A stretch of 64,000 nt of DNA from Arenimonas malthae CC-JY-1 (GCF_000747075.1 NZ_AVCH01000161.1:1-64000), one strand, 5' to 3'. Positions 1 to 11,166 are shown, numbered from the stretch's first letter. The notes: generated by a model from the sequence alone, not told the origin. Numbers and translations are program-made.

Positions 1-460
1 GGCCGGGCGGTTCGCGCAGGGCGGCCTGCTCGCTGGCCTCGGTGGCCTCGGCCAGTTCGGCCCCGGCGCGCTCGAGGTCGGCCAGTTCGGCGGCCAGGCG
101 GTCGCGGGCCCGGGCCAGGGCGGCGCAGGCGGCATCAAGCTCGGACTGCCGGGCGGCCTGGCCGTGGTGCTTGATCCAGAGGCGGTGCTGGAGCAGGTCG
201 CGCTTGGCCTCGCGCACGGGCAGGGCGCCGTCCAGTGAAGCCTGGGCCACGGCGCCGATGTCGGCCGGGACCCGGCCCACCACGGCCTGCAGGGCCTGCA
301 TGCGCTCCTGGCTGCGGTCGAGCAGGCGCTCCATCTCGTCGGCCAGGTCCAGCAGGCGGGCAAGGCTGCGGTCGCGGCGCCGGCCGCGCAGGATCCACCG
401 CAGCAGGGGGGCGGCCAGGGCCAGGCTGGCCAGGCCAAGGATGAGTATCGCGGTGGGCAT
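1..460 (-). CDS. Membrane-anchored coiled-coil protein, 3' end outside window
   Basis: Read on the minus strand from an ATG at 460, this frame stays open to the window edge, so at least 153 residues are present and the C-terminus is missing. Residues 1-25 form a hydrophobic segment ending in an Arg-rich stop-transfer stretch, which suggests a single N-terminal membrane anchor facing the cytoplasm. The rest is Ala/Leu/Glu/Arg-rich with heptad-like spacing, consistent with a long coiled coil. I do not recognise a family. It is divergent from yceD and the 118-base gap holds the yceD promoter. The function is unknown. Confidence 0.6.
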   Translation of the reverse strand, partial: MPTAILILGLASLALAAPLLRWILRGRRRDRSLARLLDLADEMERLLDRSQERMQALQAVVGRVPADIGAVAQASLDGALPVREAKRDLLQHRLWIKHHGQAARQSELDAACAALARARDRLAAELADLERAGAELAEATEASEQAALREPPG

Positions 461-540
461 GCGGGCTTCCGGGCGTCAGCGGGCAGTCTGCACCAGCCCC
501 GGCGGGGGCGGCAAACCCTTGCGGGCGCAACGGCTTAGGT

Positions 541-569
541 TTGACATGCGGCCGCCACGGTCCTATCAT
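541..569 (+). promoter_or_regulatory. Sigma70 promoter of the yceD-rpmF-fab operon
   Basis: A perfect -35 box TTGACA lies at 541-546 and a -10 box TATCAT at 564-569, with the optimal 17-base spacer. Initiation 6-8 bases downstream would fall around 576, only about three bases before the yceD ATG at 579, so the transcript may be nearly leaderless. It is the best promoter match I see in the window and would drive the whole downstream operon. Confidence 0.75.
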
Positions 570-578
570 TTCGCGCTT

Positions 579-1094
579 ATGTCCGCTCCCTTGCCCCCTG
601 TGCTCGACGCCTGGCGCATGGTTGCGGCCAAGCGGTTGTTCGAAGGCCGCCTGCCGCTGTCCGGGATGACCCGGCTGTTGCCGGCCCTGGCGGACGCCGA
701 TGGAGAATGCCGGTTCGAGATGGAGTTCGGCCGTGACGCGATGGACCTGCGTTACGTCGAATTGCGCATCGAGGCCAAACTGCCGCTGCAGTGCCAGCGG
801 ACGCTGGAACGGTTCCTGTACCCGGTGCGCGTCACGCAGCGCCTGGGCCTGATCACCGACGAAGCGGATGAGGCGGCGCTGCCGGAGGGAATCGAACCCC
901 TCCTGCTGGACGCCAGCGGCGAGCTGGACCCCGCCGGGCTGGTCGAGGACGAACTGATCCTCGCCGTCCCGGTGGTACCGATCGACCCCAACTCGACGGA
1001 GGTGACGGCCAATTGGCCCGCCGACGCCGGGGAGGAAGAAGAAAAACCGAATCCTTTCGCCGCGCTTGCCGCGTTGAAGGCACACAAGAAGTAG
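579..1094 (+). CDS. yceD: YceD / DUF177 family protein
   Basis: This is a 171-residue member of the DUF177 family. Its members are needed for normal 23S rRNA and ribosome assembly in bacteria and plastids and sit almost always directly before rpmF. The start at 579 gives an N-terminus reading [14 protein letters not shown], which fits the family; the next in-frame ATG is at 618. No Shine-Dalgarno precedes 579, matching a near-leaderless transcript. The conserved central motif, often C-x2-C, is reduced here to a single cysteine ([10 protein letters not shown]). The C-terminus is acidic and then Lys-rich. rpmF follows 13 bases downstream. Confidence 0.9.
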   Translation: MSAPLPPVLDAWRMVAAKRLFEGRLPLSGMTRLLPALADADGECRFEMEFGRDAMDLRYVELRIEAKLPLQCQRTLERFLYPVRVTQRLGLITDEADEAALPEGIEPLLLDASGELDPAGLVEDELILAVPVVPIDPNSTEVTANWPADAGEEEEKPNPFAALAALKAHKK

Positions 1095-1107
1095 TTGGAG
1101 ACAAGCC

Positions 1108-1302
1108 ATGGCCGTCCAGAAGTCCCGAGTTTCCCCGTCCCGCCGCGGCCAGCGCCGTGCGCACGACGCCCTCACTGCCAAGCAGCTGGCCACCGACCCG
1201 ACCACGGGCGAGACCCACCTGCGCCACCACGTCACCAAGGACGGCTACTACCGTGGCCGCAAGGTCGTGGACGTGAAGTCCGCGGTCGTCGCGGAAGACT
1301 GA
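1108..1302 (+). CDS. rpmF: 50S ribosomal protein L32
   Basis: This 64-residue basic protein has the diagnostic L32 segments [11 protein letters not shown] near the N-terminus and [16 protein letters not shown] near the C-terminus. It is a structural component of the large ribosomal subunit. It is the cysteine-free form, lacking the zinc-binding Cys pairs found in some phyla. A GGAG ribosome-binding site precedes the ATG. It lies between yceD and fabH, the usual arrangement that links ribosome and membrane-lipid synthesis. Confidence 0.97.
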   Translation: MAVQKSRVSPSRRGQRRAHDALTAKQLATDPTTGETHLRHHVTKDGYYRGRKVVDVKSAVVAED

Positions 1303-1343
1303 GGCCGCGTTCCGTCCCCCGGGGCGGAGCCATAGCAAGCCGA

Positions 1344-1376
1344 GCGCGGCGGGCCTTGTCCCGCCGCGCGCGTTTT
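1344..1376 (+). terminator. GC-rich hairpin between rpmF and fabH (attenuator-like)
   Basis: A perfect 10-base stem (1344-1353 with 1360-1369) encloses a six-base loop and is followed by GCGTTTT. The stem is strong but the T-run is only four long. It probably terminates part of the transcription after rpmF and lets the rest continue into fabH. Confidence 0.5.
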
Positions 1377-1429
1377 CGACGGTGGGTGGCCGCGCGCCGG
1401 CCGGCCGCCAGCGTACAGAGGAAGTGACG

Positions 1430-2404
1430 ATGGCCGTGTTCTCGCGTATCGCCGGTACCGGCAGCGCCTTGCCGCAGAAGGTGCTGACCAACAAGGACCT
1501 CGAGCAGTTCGTCGAAACCAGCGACGAATGGATCGCGAGCCGCACCGGCATCCGCCAGCGCCACGTCGTTTCCGAAGGCGAAACCACGGCCGACCTGGCC
1601 GAGCGCGCCGCCCGCGCCGCCATGGAAGCGGCCGGCGTGCAGGCGTCCGAGCTCGACATGATCGTGCTCGGCACCACCACCCCGAACCTGATCTTCCCGT
1701 CCACCGCCTGCCTCGTGCAGCACCGGCTGGGCGCCAACGGCTGCGCGGCGTTCGACGTCAACGCGGCCTGCTCGGGCTTCATCTTCGCGCTCAGCATCGC
1801 TGACCAGTTCATCCGCGCCGGCACCTGCAAGACCATCCTGGTGATCGGCGCCGAGACGCTGACGCGCATGCTCGACTGGTCCGACCGCAACACCTGCGTG
1901 CTGTTCGGCGACGGCGCCGGCGCGGTGGTGCTCAAGGCCGACGCCGAGGCCGGCATCCTGTCCACGCACCTGCACGCGGACGGCGGCAAGAAGGAACTGC
2001 TCTACAACCCGGTGGGCGTGTCCGAAGGCTTCAAGCCCGAGGAAAAGAACGCCGGCGTGCGCGTGCTGATGACCGGCAACGAAGTCTTCAAGCATGCGGT
2101 CAAGGCGCTCGACGCCGTGGTGGACGAAACCCTGGCCGCGAACGGCCTGGACAAGTCCGCGCTCGACTGGCTGATCCCGCACCAGGCCAACCTGCGCATC
2201 ATCGAAGCCACCGCCAAGCGCCTCGAGATGCCGATGGACCGCGTCATCATCACCGTGGACAAGCACGGCAACACCTCGGCCGGTTCGGTGCCGCTGGCGC
2301 TGGACGAAGCGGTGCGCTCGGGCAAGGTGCAGCGCGGCCAGTTGCTGCTGCTCGAGGCCTTCGGCGGCGGCTTCACCTGGGGCTCGGCGCTCATCCGCTA
2401 CTGA
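1430..2404 (+). CDS. fabH: 3-oxoacyl-ACP synthase III (KAS III)
   Basis: FabH condenses an acyl-CoA primer, usually acetyl-CoA, with malonyl-ACP and so starts type II fatty-acid synthesis in the cytoplasm. The 324-residue protein has the full thiolase-fold triad: Cys114 in NAACSGF, His251 in IPHQANLRI and Asn281 in HGNTSAGS. The C-terminal GGGFTWGSALIRY is typical of the family. The ATG at 1430 follows GAGGAAG; the same frame is open further upstream, but that has no ribosome-binding site and would add non-family sequence. It belongs to the fab cluster. Confidence 0.97.
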   Translation: MAVFSRIAGTGSALPQKVLTNKDLEQFVETSDEWIASRTGIRQRHVVSEGETTADLAERAARAAMEAAGVQASELDMIVLGTTTPNLIFPSTACLVQHRLGANGCAAFDVNAACSGFIFALSIADQFIRAGTCKTILVIGAETLTRMLDWSDRNTCVLFGDGAGAVVLKADAEAGILSTHLHADGGKKELLYNPVGVSEGFKPEEKNAGVRVLMTGNEVFKHAVKALDAVVDETLAANGLDKSALDWLIPHQANLRIIEATAKRLEMPMDRVIITVDKHGNTSAGSVPLALDEAVRSGKVQRGQLLLLEAFGGGFTWGSALIRY

Positions 2405-2414
2405 GGCGGGCGAG

Positions 2415-2434
2415 GGGTCGCGGGGCGACCCTAC
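2415..2434 (-). repeat. GTAG-headed palindrome, REP-like
   Basis: Read on the minus strand this is GTAG directly joined to a seven-base stem (GGGTCGC with GCGACCC, three-base loop). GTAG-headed palindromes of this size are the small REP elements of Xanthomonadaceae, known for example as SMAG elements in Stenotrophomonas. It lies in the 97-base fabH-fabD gap. Only one convincing copy is visible here, so assignment to a genome-wide family is an inference. Confidence 0.4.
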
Positions 2435-2501
2435 GCGCCGGTACAGACGGAACGGCAGGTCCCTCGCTTATGATTCGCGGATTGAGTCGCGCGGATCATC
2501 C

Positions 2502-3443
2502 ATGAGCCAGTCCATCGCCTTCGTTTTCCCCGGCCAGGGTTCCCAGTCCCTGGGCATGCTGGCCGAGCTCGCCGCGGCGCACCCGCAGGTGCAGGCCACC
2601 TTCGACGAAGCGTCCGAAGGCGCCGGCGTCGACCTGTGGGCCTTGTCCCAGCAGGGGCCGGAGGAACAGCTCAACCAGACCGAATTCACCCAGCCGGCGC
2701 TGCTGGCCGCGGGCGTCGCCGTGTGGCGCGCCTGGCAGGCCCGGGGCGGCGCGGTGCCGTCGCTGCTGGCGGGCCACAGCCTGGGCGAATATGCGGCGCT
2801 GGTGGCCGCCGGCGCGATCACGCTGGCCGACGGCGCCCGCCTGGTGCGCGAACGCGGCCGCCTGATGCAGCTCGCCGTGCCCGCCGGCACCGGCGCCATG
2901 GCCGCCGTGCTGGGCACCGAGGATGCGCTGGTGGCCGAGGTTTGCGAGGCCGTTTCGGGCGACGACGTGGTGGTGCCCGCGAACTACAACTCGCCGGGCC
3001 AGGTCGTCATCGGCGGCAGCGCCGCCGCGGTGGATCGTGCGCTCGCCGAACTCGCGGCGCGCGGCGTGCGCAAGGCCGTCAAGCTCGCGGTGTCGGTGCC
3101 ATCGCACACGCCGCTCATGCGCGAAGCCGCCAACCGCCTTTCCGAAGTCATGGCCGGCCTGTCCTGGAACGAGCCCGCGATCCCGGTGGTGCAGAATGTC
3201 GACGGCGAAGTGCACGCCGGCGTGCAGGCCATCCGCGACGCCCTGGTGCGCCAGCTCTACCTGCCGGTGCGCTGGACCGACTGCGTGCAGGCCCTGGCCG
3301 CGCGCGGCGCCACCCACGTCGTCGAATGCGGCCCGGGCAAGGTCCTCACGGGCCTGGTGAAGCGCATCGACAAGTCCCTCGACGCCCGCGCCATCGGCAC
3401 CCCCGCCGACTTCGACGCCGCGCTGGCCGAGTGGAAAAGCTGA
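2502..3443 (+). CDS. fabD: Malonyl-CoA:ACP transacylase
   Basis: FabD moves malonyl from CoA to acyl carrier protein, supplying the extender for every round of fatty-acid synthesis. The 313-residue protein has the oxyanion-hole motif GQGSQ at residues 11-15, the nucleophile Ser93 in GHSLGEYAAL, and His202 in VPSHTPLM. The length and the start (MSQSIAFVFPGQGSQ) fit the family. A 97-base gap with a REP-like hairpin separates it from fabH; fabG follows after 23 bases. Confidence 0.97.
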   Translation: MSQSIAFVFPGQGSQSLGMLAELAAAHPQVQATFDEASEGAGVDLWALSQQGPEEQLNQTEFTQPALLAAGVAVWRAWQARGGAVPSLLAGHSLGEYAALVAAGAITLADGARLVRERGRLMQLAVPAGTGAMAAVLGTEDALVAEVCEAVSGDDVVVPANYNSPGQVVIGGSAAAVDRALAELAARGVRKAVKLAVSVPSHTPLMREAANRLSEVMAGLSWNEPAIPVVQNVDGEVHAGVQAIRDALVRQLYLPVRWTDCVQALAARGATHVVECGPGKVLTGLVKRIDKSLDARAIGTPADFDAALAEWKS

Positions 3444-3466
3444 AACCTGAGTCTGGAGAATCGAGA

Positions 3467-4210
3467 ATGTCTGGTGTGCTGAAGGGTGAAGTGGCGCTGG
3501 TGACGGGCGCGAGCCGTGGCATCGGCGCGGCGATCGCCGCCGAGCTGGCCGCGATGGGTGCGACGGTGATCGGCACCGCCACCACCGAGGCCGGCGCCGC
3601 CGCCATCGGCGAGCGGCTGGCCGCCAGCGGTGGCGCGGGCCGCAAGCTCGACGTGGCCAGCAGCGAGGAGGTCGAGGCGGTCATCGAGGAAATCGGCAAG
3701 ACCTTCGGCCCCGTCTCCATCCTGGTCAACAACGCCGGCATCACCCGCGACAACCTGCTGATGCGCATGAAGGACGAGGACTGGCAGGCCATCCTCGACA
3801 CCAACCTCAGCTCCGTCTTCCGCACCTGCAAGGCCGTGATGCGCGGCATGATGAAGGCGCGCAAGGGCCGCATCATCAACATCGCCTCGGTCATCGGCGT
3901 CACCGGCAACGCGGGCCAGGCGAACTACGCCGCCGCCAAGGCCGGCATCATCGCCTTCAGCAAGTCGCTGGCGAAGGAAATCGGCAGCCGCGGCGTCACC
4001 GTGAACGTGGTCGCGCCGGGTTTCATCCAGACCGACATGACCAAGGACCTGCCGGAGGCCTCGCGCGAGGCACTGGTAGGCCAGATCGCCCTCGGCCGCC
4101 TCGGCGAGCCGGCCGACATCGCCCATGCCGTGGCCTTCCTGGCCAGCCCGGCGGCGGCTTACGTCACCGGCGAAACCCTGCACGTCAACGGCGGCATGTA
4201 CATGCCCTAA
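3467..4210 (+). CDS. fabG: 3-oxoacyl-ACP reductase
   Basis: FabG is the NADPH-dependent short-chain reductase that reduces 3-ketoacyl-ACP to 3-hydroxyacyl-ACP. The 247-residue protein has the cofactor motif TGASRGIG at 13-20, NNAG at 88-91 and the catalytic Ser141, Tyr154 and Lys158 in the YAAAK context. The ATG at 3467 follows a GGAG 12 bases upstream; longer readings of the frame run back through fabD and are spurious. It sits between fabD and acpP as usual. Confidence 0.97.
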   Translation: MSGVLKGEVALVTGASRGIGAAIAAELAAMGATVIGTATTEAGAAAIGERLAASGGAGRKLDVASSEEVEAVIEEIGKTFGPVSILVNNAGITRDNLLMRMKDEDWQAILDTNLSSVFRTCKAVMRGMMKARKGRIINIASVIGVTGNAGQANYAAAKAGIIAFSKSLAKEIGSRGVTVNVVAPGFIQTDMTKDLPEASREALVGQIALGRLGEPADIAHAVAFLASPAAAYVTGETLHVNGGMYMP

Positions 4211-4340
4211 GTCCTTGCCTGGGCAGGATTTGCGATAGAATCCCCCGCCCGAACCCAGGCCGCGGCGCGTCCGGCGCCCGCCGCGGCCGGCATTTGATTA
4301 CAATGCGCCCGAAAACACCCCTCCGGGAGGAGACCGATCC
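4211..4340 (+). promoter_or_regulatory. acpP leader with candidate promoters and strong RBS
   Basis: The 130-base gap before acpP holds two AT-rich -10-like hexamers, TAGAAT at 4236-4241 (TTGCCT 15 bases upstream) and TACAAT at 4299-4304. An unusually strong ribosome-binding site, GGGAGGAG, lies at 4325-4332. Together these suggest that acpP has its own transcript, in line with ACP being far more abundant than the Fab enzymes. The promoter matches are weak individually. Confidence 0.4.
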
Positions 4341-4580
4341 ATGAGCAGCATCGAAGAACGCGTCAAGAAAATCGTCATCGAGCAGTTGGGCGTCAAGGAA
4401 GAGGAAGTCACCGTGAACGCCTCGTTCGTGGACGACCTCGGCGCCGACTCCCTGGACACCGTCGAGCTGGTCATGGCCCTCGAGGAAGAGTTCGAGTGCG
4501 AGATCCCGGACGAAGAGGCCGAGAAGATCACCTCGGTCCAGCAGGCCATCGACTACATCAAGGCCCACGTCAAGGCCTGA
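4341..4580 (+). CDS. acpP: Acyl carrier protein
   Basis: This 79-residue acidic protein carries growing acyl chains on a phosphopantetheine arm. The attachment site is Ser37 in [12 protein letters not shown], and helix II and the C-terminal segment ending in KAHVKA are typical. It is preceded by a strong GGGAGGAG ribosome-binding site and followed by a hairpin, which fits high, partly independent expression within the fab cluster. Partners in this window are FabH, FabD, FabG and FabF. Confidence 0.98.
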   Translation: MSSIEERVKKIVIEQLGVKEEEVTVNASFVDDLGADSLDTVELVMALEEEFECEIPDEEAEKITSVQQAIDYIKAHVKA

Positions 4581-4602
4581 TCGCCTGGCGGTTCCAACGG
4601 CG

Positions 4603-4631
4603 GGGCCGCGCTTGCGCGGCCCTGCGCGTTT
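4603..4631 (+). terminator. Hairpin after acpP
   Basis: An eight-base perfect stem (4603-4610 with 4615-4622) with a CTTG loop is followed by TGCGCGTTT. It is a plausible partial terminator or 3' stabiliser that separates the abundant acpP message from fabF downstream. Confidence 0.5.
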
Positions 4632-4670
4632 GCGGCACCCGGCCCAAGCCCTGGCTAGTGCGCCGGCGCA

Positions 4671-4689
4671 TGCGTGGCTTTGCCACGCA
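4671..4689 (+). other. Second hairpin in the acpP-fabF gap
   Basis: TGCGTGGC and GCCACGCA form a perfect eight-base stem around a three-base loop, 27 bases before fabF. It has no T-run, so it is more likely an RNA-processing or stabilising structure, or a small dispersed palindrome, than a terminator. Confidence 0.35.
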
Positions 4690-4715
4690 CCCTGAATCCA
4701 TAGCGGAGTTTCGCC

Positions 4716-5954
4716 ATGAGTCATCGTCGCGTCGTCGTCACCGGCATGGGCATCGTCTCGCCCATCGGCAACACCCTCGCCGCCGCCTGGGACAGCATCC
4801 AGGCCGGCCGCAGCGGCATCGGCCCGATCACCCATTTCGACCCCGCCGCGTATGCCACCCGCATCGCCGGCGAGGTGCGTGACTTCGACGCCAAGTCCTT
4901 CCTGCCGCCGAAGGACGTGAAGAAGATGGACACCTTCATCCACTACGGCCTCGCCGCCTGCTTCCAGGCGATCGACGACGCCGGGCTGGAGATCACCGAG
5001 GCCAACGCCGAGCGCATCGGCGCGCTGGTCGGCTCGGGCATCGGCGGCGTGCGCGGCATCGAGGACACCGCCATCGCGCTGCATGAAGGCGGCCCGCGCA
5101 AGGTGTCGCCGTTCTACGTGCCCAGCACCATCATCAACATGCTGCCGGGCCAGCTGACGATCATGAAGGGCATCAAGGGCCCGAACTTCTCGGCGGTCTC
5201 GGCCTGCGCCACCTCGAACCACTCGATCGGCATGGCCATGCGCATGATCCAGTACGGCGACGCCGACATCATGGTCGCGGGCGGCGCCGAACACGGCTGC
5301 ACGCCCACCTCGGTCGGCGGCTTCTGCTCGATGAAGGCCATGTCCACCCGCAACGACGAGCCCACCCGCGCCTCCCGCCCCTGGGACAAGGACCGCGACG
5401 GCTTCGTGCTGGGCGATGGCGCCGGCATCCTGATCCTCGAGGAATACGAACACGCCAAGGCGCGCGGCGCGCGGATCTACTGCGAGCTGGCCGGCTTCGG
5501 CGCCAGTTCCGACGCCTTCCACATGACCGCGCCGAGCGAAAACGGCGAGGGCGCCGCGCGCTGCATGCGCATGGCCATGAAGGACGCCGGCATCAACGCC
5601 GAGCAGGTCGGCTACCTCAATGCGCACGGCACCTCCACGCCGCTGGGCGACGTGGGCGAGACGATGGCGATCAAGGCCGCGTTCGGCGACCACGCCCGCG
5701 ACCTGATGGTCAGCTCCACCAAGTCCATGACCGGCCACCTGCTGGGCGCCGCCGGCGGCGTCGAGGCGGTGTTCTCGGTGATGGCCCTGCACACCGGCGT
5801 CATCCCGCCGACCATCAACCTCGAGAACCCGGGCGAGGGCTGCGACCTCGACTACGTGCCGAACGTGGCGCGCCAGGCCAAGGTGGAGGTCGCCGTCTCG
5901 AACGGCTTCGGCTTTGGCGGCACCAACGGCACGCTGGTGTTCCGGAAGCTCTGA
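4716..5954 (+). CDS. fabF: 3-oxoacyl-ACP synthase II (KAS II)
   Basis: FabF performs the chain-elongating Claisen condensation of acyl-ACP with malonyl-ACP. The 412-residue protein shows the Cys-His-His triad: Cys164 in [12 protein letters not shown], His304 in [11 protein letters not shown] and His341 in [10 protein letters not shown]. It starts [12 protein letters not shown], typical of the family, after an AGCGGAG ribosome-binding site. pabB follows 23 bases downstream. Confidence 0.97.
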   Translation: MSHRRVVVTGMGIVSPIGNTLAAAWDSIQAGRSGIGPITHFDPAAYATRIAGEVRDFDAKSFLPPKDVKKMDTFIHYGLAACFQAIDDAGLEITEANAERIGALVGSGIGGVRGIEDTAIALHEGGPRKVSPFYVPSTIINMLPGQLTIMKGIKGPNFSAVSACATSNHSIGMAMRMIQYGDADIMVAGGAEHGCTPTSVGGFCSMKAMSTRNDEPTRASRPWDKDRDGFVLGDGAGILILEEYEHAKARGARIYCELAGFGASSDAFHMTAPSENGEGAARCMRMAMKDAGINAEQVGYLNAHGTSTPLGDVGETMAIKAAFGDHARDLMVSSTKSMTGHLLGAAGGVEAVFSVMALHTGVIPPTINLENPGEGCDLDYVPNVARQAKVEVAVSNGFGFGGTNGTLVFRKL

Positions 5955-5977
5955 GCCCGGCCCGCCCGGCCAACGCG

Positions 5978-7330
5978 ATGCTGACGCGCGCGCTGCCGCC
6001 GGGCACCGACCTGCTGCGACTGCAGTCGGCCGACCCCGCGCGTTTCCCGCTGCTGCTCGAAAGCGTCGCCGGGGGCAACGCGCTTTCGCGCTGGGACCTG
6101 CTGCTGGCCACCGACGGCACCGGCCTGCGCTTCGATGCCGGCGATCGCGTTCGGCGCCTGCCCGACGGCGCCGATGCCGGTGCGGATTTCCTGGCGGCGC
6201 TGGATGCCGACTGGAAAGCCGCGCAGCTGCCGCAGGGTGACCCAAGCTTGCCCTTCCGCGGCGGCTGGGCCCTGTTCCTGGCCTACGAACTGGCGGCGCA
6301 GGTGGAACCCAGCCTCGAACTCCCCGCGGCGCCCGGCCCGCTGCCCGTGGCGCTGGCGATGCGTTGCCCGGCGGCCGTGTTGCGCGACCGCGCCAGCGGC
6401 GAATGCCTGGCCGTCGCCGAGCCCGGTGCCGACGCCTGGCTCGACGCCTGGCTCGACGCGCTCGCCGCTGCGCCCATGGCCCCCGCGCCGCCGCCGTTCG
6501 CGCCGCCCGTGCTGGCCGAAGACGCGCCGGCGCGTTTCACCGACGGCGTGCAACGCATCCACGACTACCTGCGCGCCGGCGACGTGTTCCAGGTGAACCT
6601 CTCGCGCGCCTGGCGCGCGCGTTTCGCGCAGGCGCCCGATCCCGCGGCGGTGTACGCCCGCCTGCGCGAGGCCAACCCGGCGCCCTTCGCCGGCCTGCTG
6701 CGGGTGGGCGACGCGGCGCTGCTGAGCTCGTCGCCCGAACGCCTGGTGTCCGTGCGCGGTCGCCGCGCCGAAACGCGGCCCATCGCCGGCACCCGTCCGC
6801 GCTTCCCGGGCGACGACGATGCCGCCCGCATCCGCGACCTGGTGGGAAACCCCAAGGAGCGCGCCGAACACGTGATGCTGATCGACCTCGAGCGCAACGA
6901 CCTGGGCCGCGTCTGCGCGCCGGGCAGCGTGAAGGTGGACGAGCTGATGGTGGTGGAAAGCTACGCGCACGTGCACCACATCGTCTCGAACGTGTCCGGC
7001 CAGCTGCGCGCCGATGCCACGCCGGGCGAGGTCATCCGCGCCGTGTTTCCCGGCGGCACCATCACCGGCGCGCCGAAGGTGCGCTGCATGCAGATCATCG
7101 CCGAGCTCGAGGGCGAAGGCCGCGGCCCCTACACCGGCGCCTTCGGCTACCTGGGCCGCGACGGCGACCTCGACCTCAACATCCTGATCCGCAGCGCATG
7201 GCTCGCCGGCGACGAACTGCAGTTCCGCACCGGCGCCGGCATCGTGGTGGACTCCGACGCCGGCCGCGAACTCGACGAAACCCGCGCCAAGGCCCGCGGC
7301 CTGCTGCGCGCGCTGGGAGCCGCCGGATGA
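5978..7330 (+). CDS. pabB: Aminodeoxychorismate synthase component I
   Basis: PabB aminates chorismate to 4-amino-4-deoxychorismate on the way to folate; ammonia normally comes from the PabA glutaminase, which is not in this window. The 450-residue chorismate-binding enzyme has LIDLERNDLGRV and GGTITGAPKVRCMQI, both diagnostic of the fold. The position that is the covalent Lys of E. coli PabB (PIKGT) is Ala270 here (PIAGT), as in anthranilate synthase TrpE. Overlap with pabC and the conserved neighbourhood argue for PabB rather than TrpE. The ATG overlap with pabC is four bases. Confidence 0.88.
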   Translation: MLTRALPPGTDLLRLQSADPARFPLLLESVAGGNALSRWDLLLATDGTGLRFDAGDRVRRLPDGADAGADFLAALDADWKAAQLPQGDPSLPFRGGWALFLAYELAAQVEPSLELPAAPGPLPVALAMRCPAAVLRDRASGECLAVAEPGADAWLDAWLDALAAAPMAPAPPPFAPPVLAEDAPARFTDGVQRIHDYLRAGDVFQVNLSRAWRARFAQAPDPAAVYARLREANPAPFAGLLRVGDAALLSSSPERLVSVRGRRAETRPIAGTRPRFPGDDDAARIRDLVGNPKERAEHVMLIDLERNDLGRVCAPGSVKVDELMVVESYAHVHHIVSNVSGQLRADATPGEVIRAVFPGGTITGAPKVRCMQIIAELEGEGRGPYTGAFGYLGRDGDLDLNILIRSAWLAGDELQFRTGAGIVVDSDAGRELDETRAKARGLLRALGAAG

Positions 7331-8142
7331 GCGCGCTGGCCACGGCCATCTACCGCGGCCAGGAGCGCATGCCGGCGCCGGACCCGGCCGACCGCGGCCT
7401 GGCCTACGGCGACGGCCTGTTCGAAACGATGCGCGTGTCGGGCGCCGTCGTGCCCTGGTGGGATGCGCACCTCGCGCGGCTGGCGAACGGCGCGCGGCGG
7501 CTCGGAATTCCCGCGCCGGACGCCGACTGGCTCGCCGGCGAAGCCGCGGCCCTGTTGGCCGCGGCGCCGGCCGAGGCGGTGCTGAAGCTGGTGCTCACGC
7601 GGGGTGCCGGCGGCCGCGGATATTCGCCGCCCGAAGTGACGGTGCCCACCGTGGTGCTGTCCGTGCACCCGCTGCCGGCTCCCTTCGACGGTCCGCTCAC
7701 GCTCCGCTGGTGCGAGGTACGGCTCGCGCTGCAGCCGCGGCTCGCCGGCCTCAAGCACCTCAACCGGCTCGAGCAGGTGCTGGCGCGCGCCGAGTGGAAC
7801 GACCCCGCCATCCACGAGGGCCTGATGCTCGACGCCGCCGGCCGCGTCACCTGCGCGACCGCGGCGAACGTGTTCGCGCTCGTCGGCGGCCGCTGGCTCA
7901 CGCCCGCGCTGCAGGAGGCCGGCGTGGCCGGCATCGCCCGCGGCTGGGTTCTGGCGAACGCGCCCGGCGCGCAGGAGGCCGAGCTGCGGCCTGCCGACAT
8001 CGAATCGGCGGAGGCGCTTTTCCTGTGCAACGCCGTGCGGGGTATCCTGCCGGTCGGCCGCCTGGGGCAACGTGCCTGGGCGCCGCATCCGGCGCTTGAC
8101 GAGCTGCGCCGGCGGTTGCGCCGCGACGTGCCGGCGTTCTGA
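7327..8142 (+). CDS. pabC: Aminodeoxychorismate lyase
   Basis: PabC is a PLP enzyme of fold type IV that releases pyruvate from aminodeoxychorismate to give p-aminobenzoate. The 271-residue protein carries the PLP lysine, Lys143, in LKHLNRLEQVLAR, the N-terminal RGLAYGDGLFET segment and a downstream ATAANVF cofactor loop. Its ATG overlaps the pabB stop as ATGA, so the two are probably translationally coupled. Confidence 0.93.
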   Translation: MSALATAIYRGQERMPAPDPADRGLAYGDGLFETMRVSGAVVPWWDAHLARLANGARRLGIPAPDADWLAGEAAALLAAAPAEAVLKLVLTRGAGGRGYSPPEVTVPTVVLSVHPLPAPFDGPLTLRWCEVRLALQPRLAGLKHLNRLEQVLARAEWNDPAIHEGLMLDAAGRVTCATAANVFALVGGRWLTPALQEAGVAGIARGWVLANAPGAQEAELRPADIESAEALFLCNAVRGILPVGRLGQRAWAPHPALDELRRRLRRDVPAF

Positions 8143-8154
8143 CGGGAGTTGATT

Positions 8155-10806
<2,652 letters not shown>

Positions 10807-10810
<4 letters not shown>

Positions 10811-11166
10811 TCGGAGGCGGCGCGGGCGCAAGGCAGGGCATCCTGTCCCTGGCCATCAAGGACAAGGCGTCGCTGTACAACGCCTACATGCCCTTCGTGA
10901 AGGGCGGCGGCATCTTCGTGCCCACCACCAAGCGTTACGCGCTCGGCGACGAGGTCTTCATCCTGCTGTCGCTCATGGAAGAGAAGGACCGCCTGCCGGT
11001 GGCCGGCAAGGTCGTCTGGATCACCCCGGCCGGCGCCCAGGGCAACCGCACCGCGGGCATCGGCGTGCAGTTCGCCGACAGCGCCGAGGCCGAAACCGTG
11101 AAGGGCAAGATCGAAACCTTCCTGGCCGGCACGCTCGAGGCCGACAAGCCCACCCACACCATGTGA
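10807..11166 (+). CDS. pilZ: Type IV pilus protein PilZ
   Basis: This is a single-domain PilZ protein of 119 residues. In Xanthomonas and Pseudomonas, PilZ proteins of this type are needed for type IV pilus assembly and act through PilB and FimX rather than by binding c-di-GMP themselves. The N-terminal RxxxR signature of ligand-binding PilZ domains is absent, which matches that group. The core KGGGIFVPTTKRYALGDEVFILLSL and GIGVQFAD are conserved. It overlaps holB and ends the operon before a strong hairpin. Confidence 0.92.

Noticed and set aside
5978-7330. Anthranilate synthase component I (TrpE) because of PIAGT
   Set aside because: The four-base overlap with pabC and the conserved fabF-pabB-pabC-mltG order support PabB; the residue is reported as an oddity instead.
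8149-8151. TTG at 8149 as the mltG start
   Set aside because: The ribosome-binding site GGGAG at 8144-8148 would directly touch this codon; the TTG at 8155 has correct spacing and gives the usual MAKKS N-terminus.
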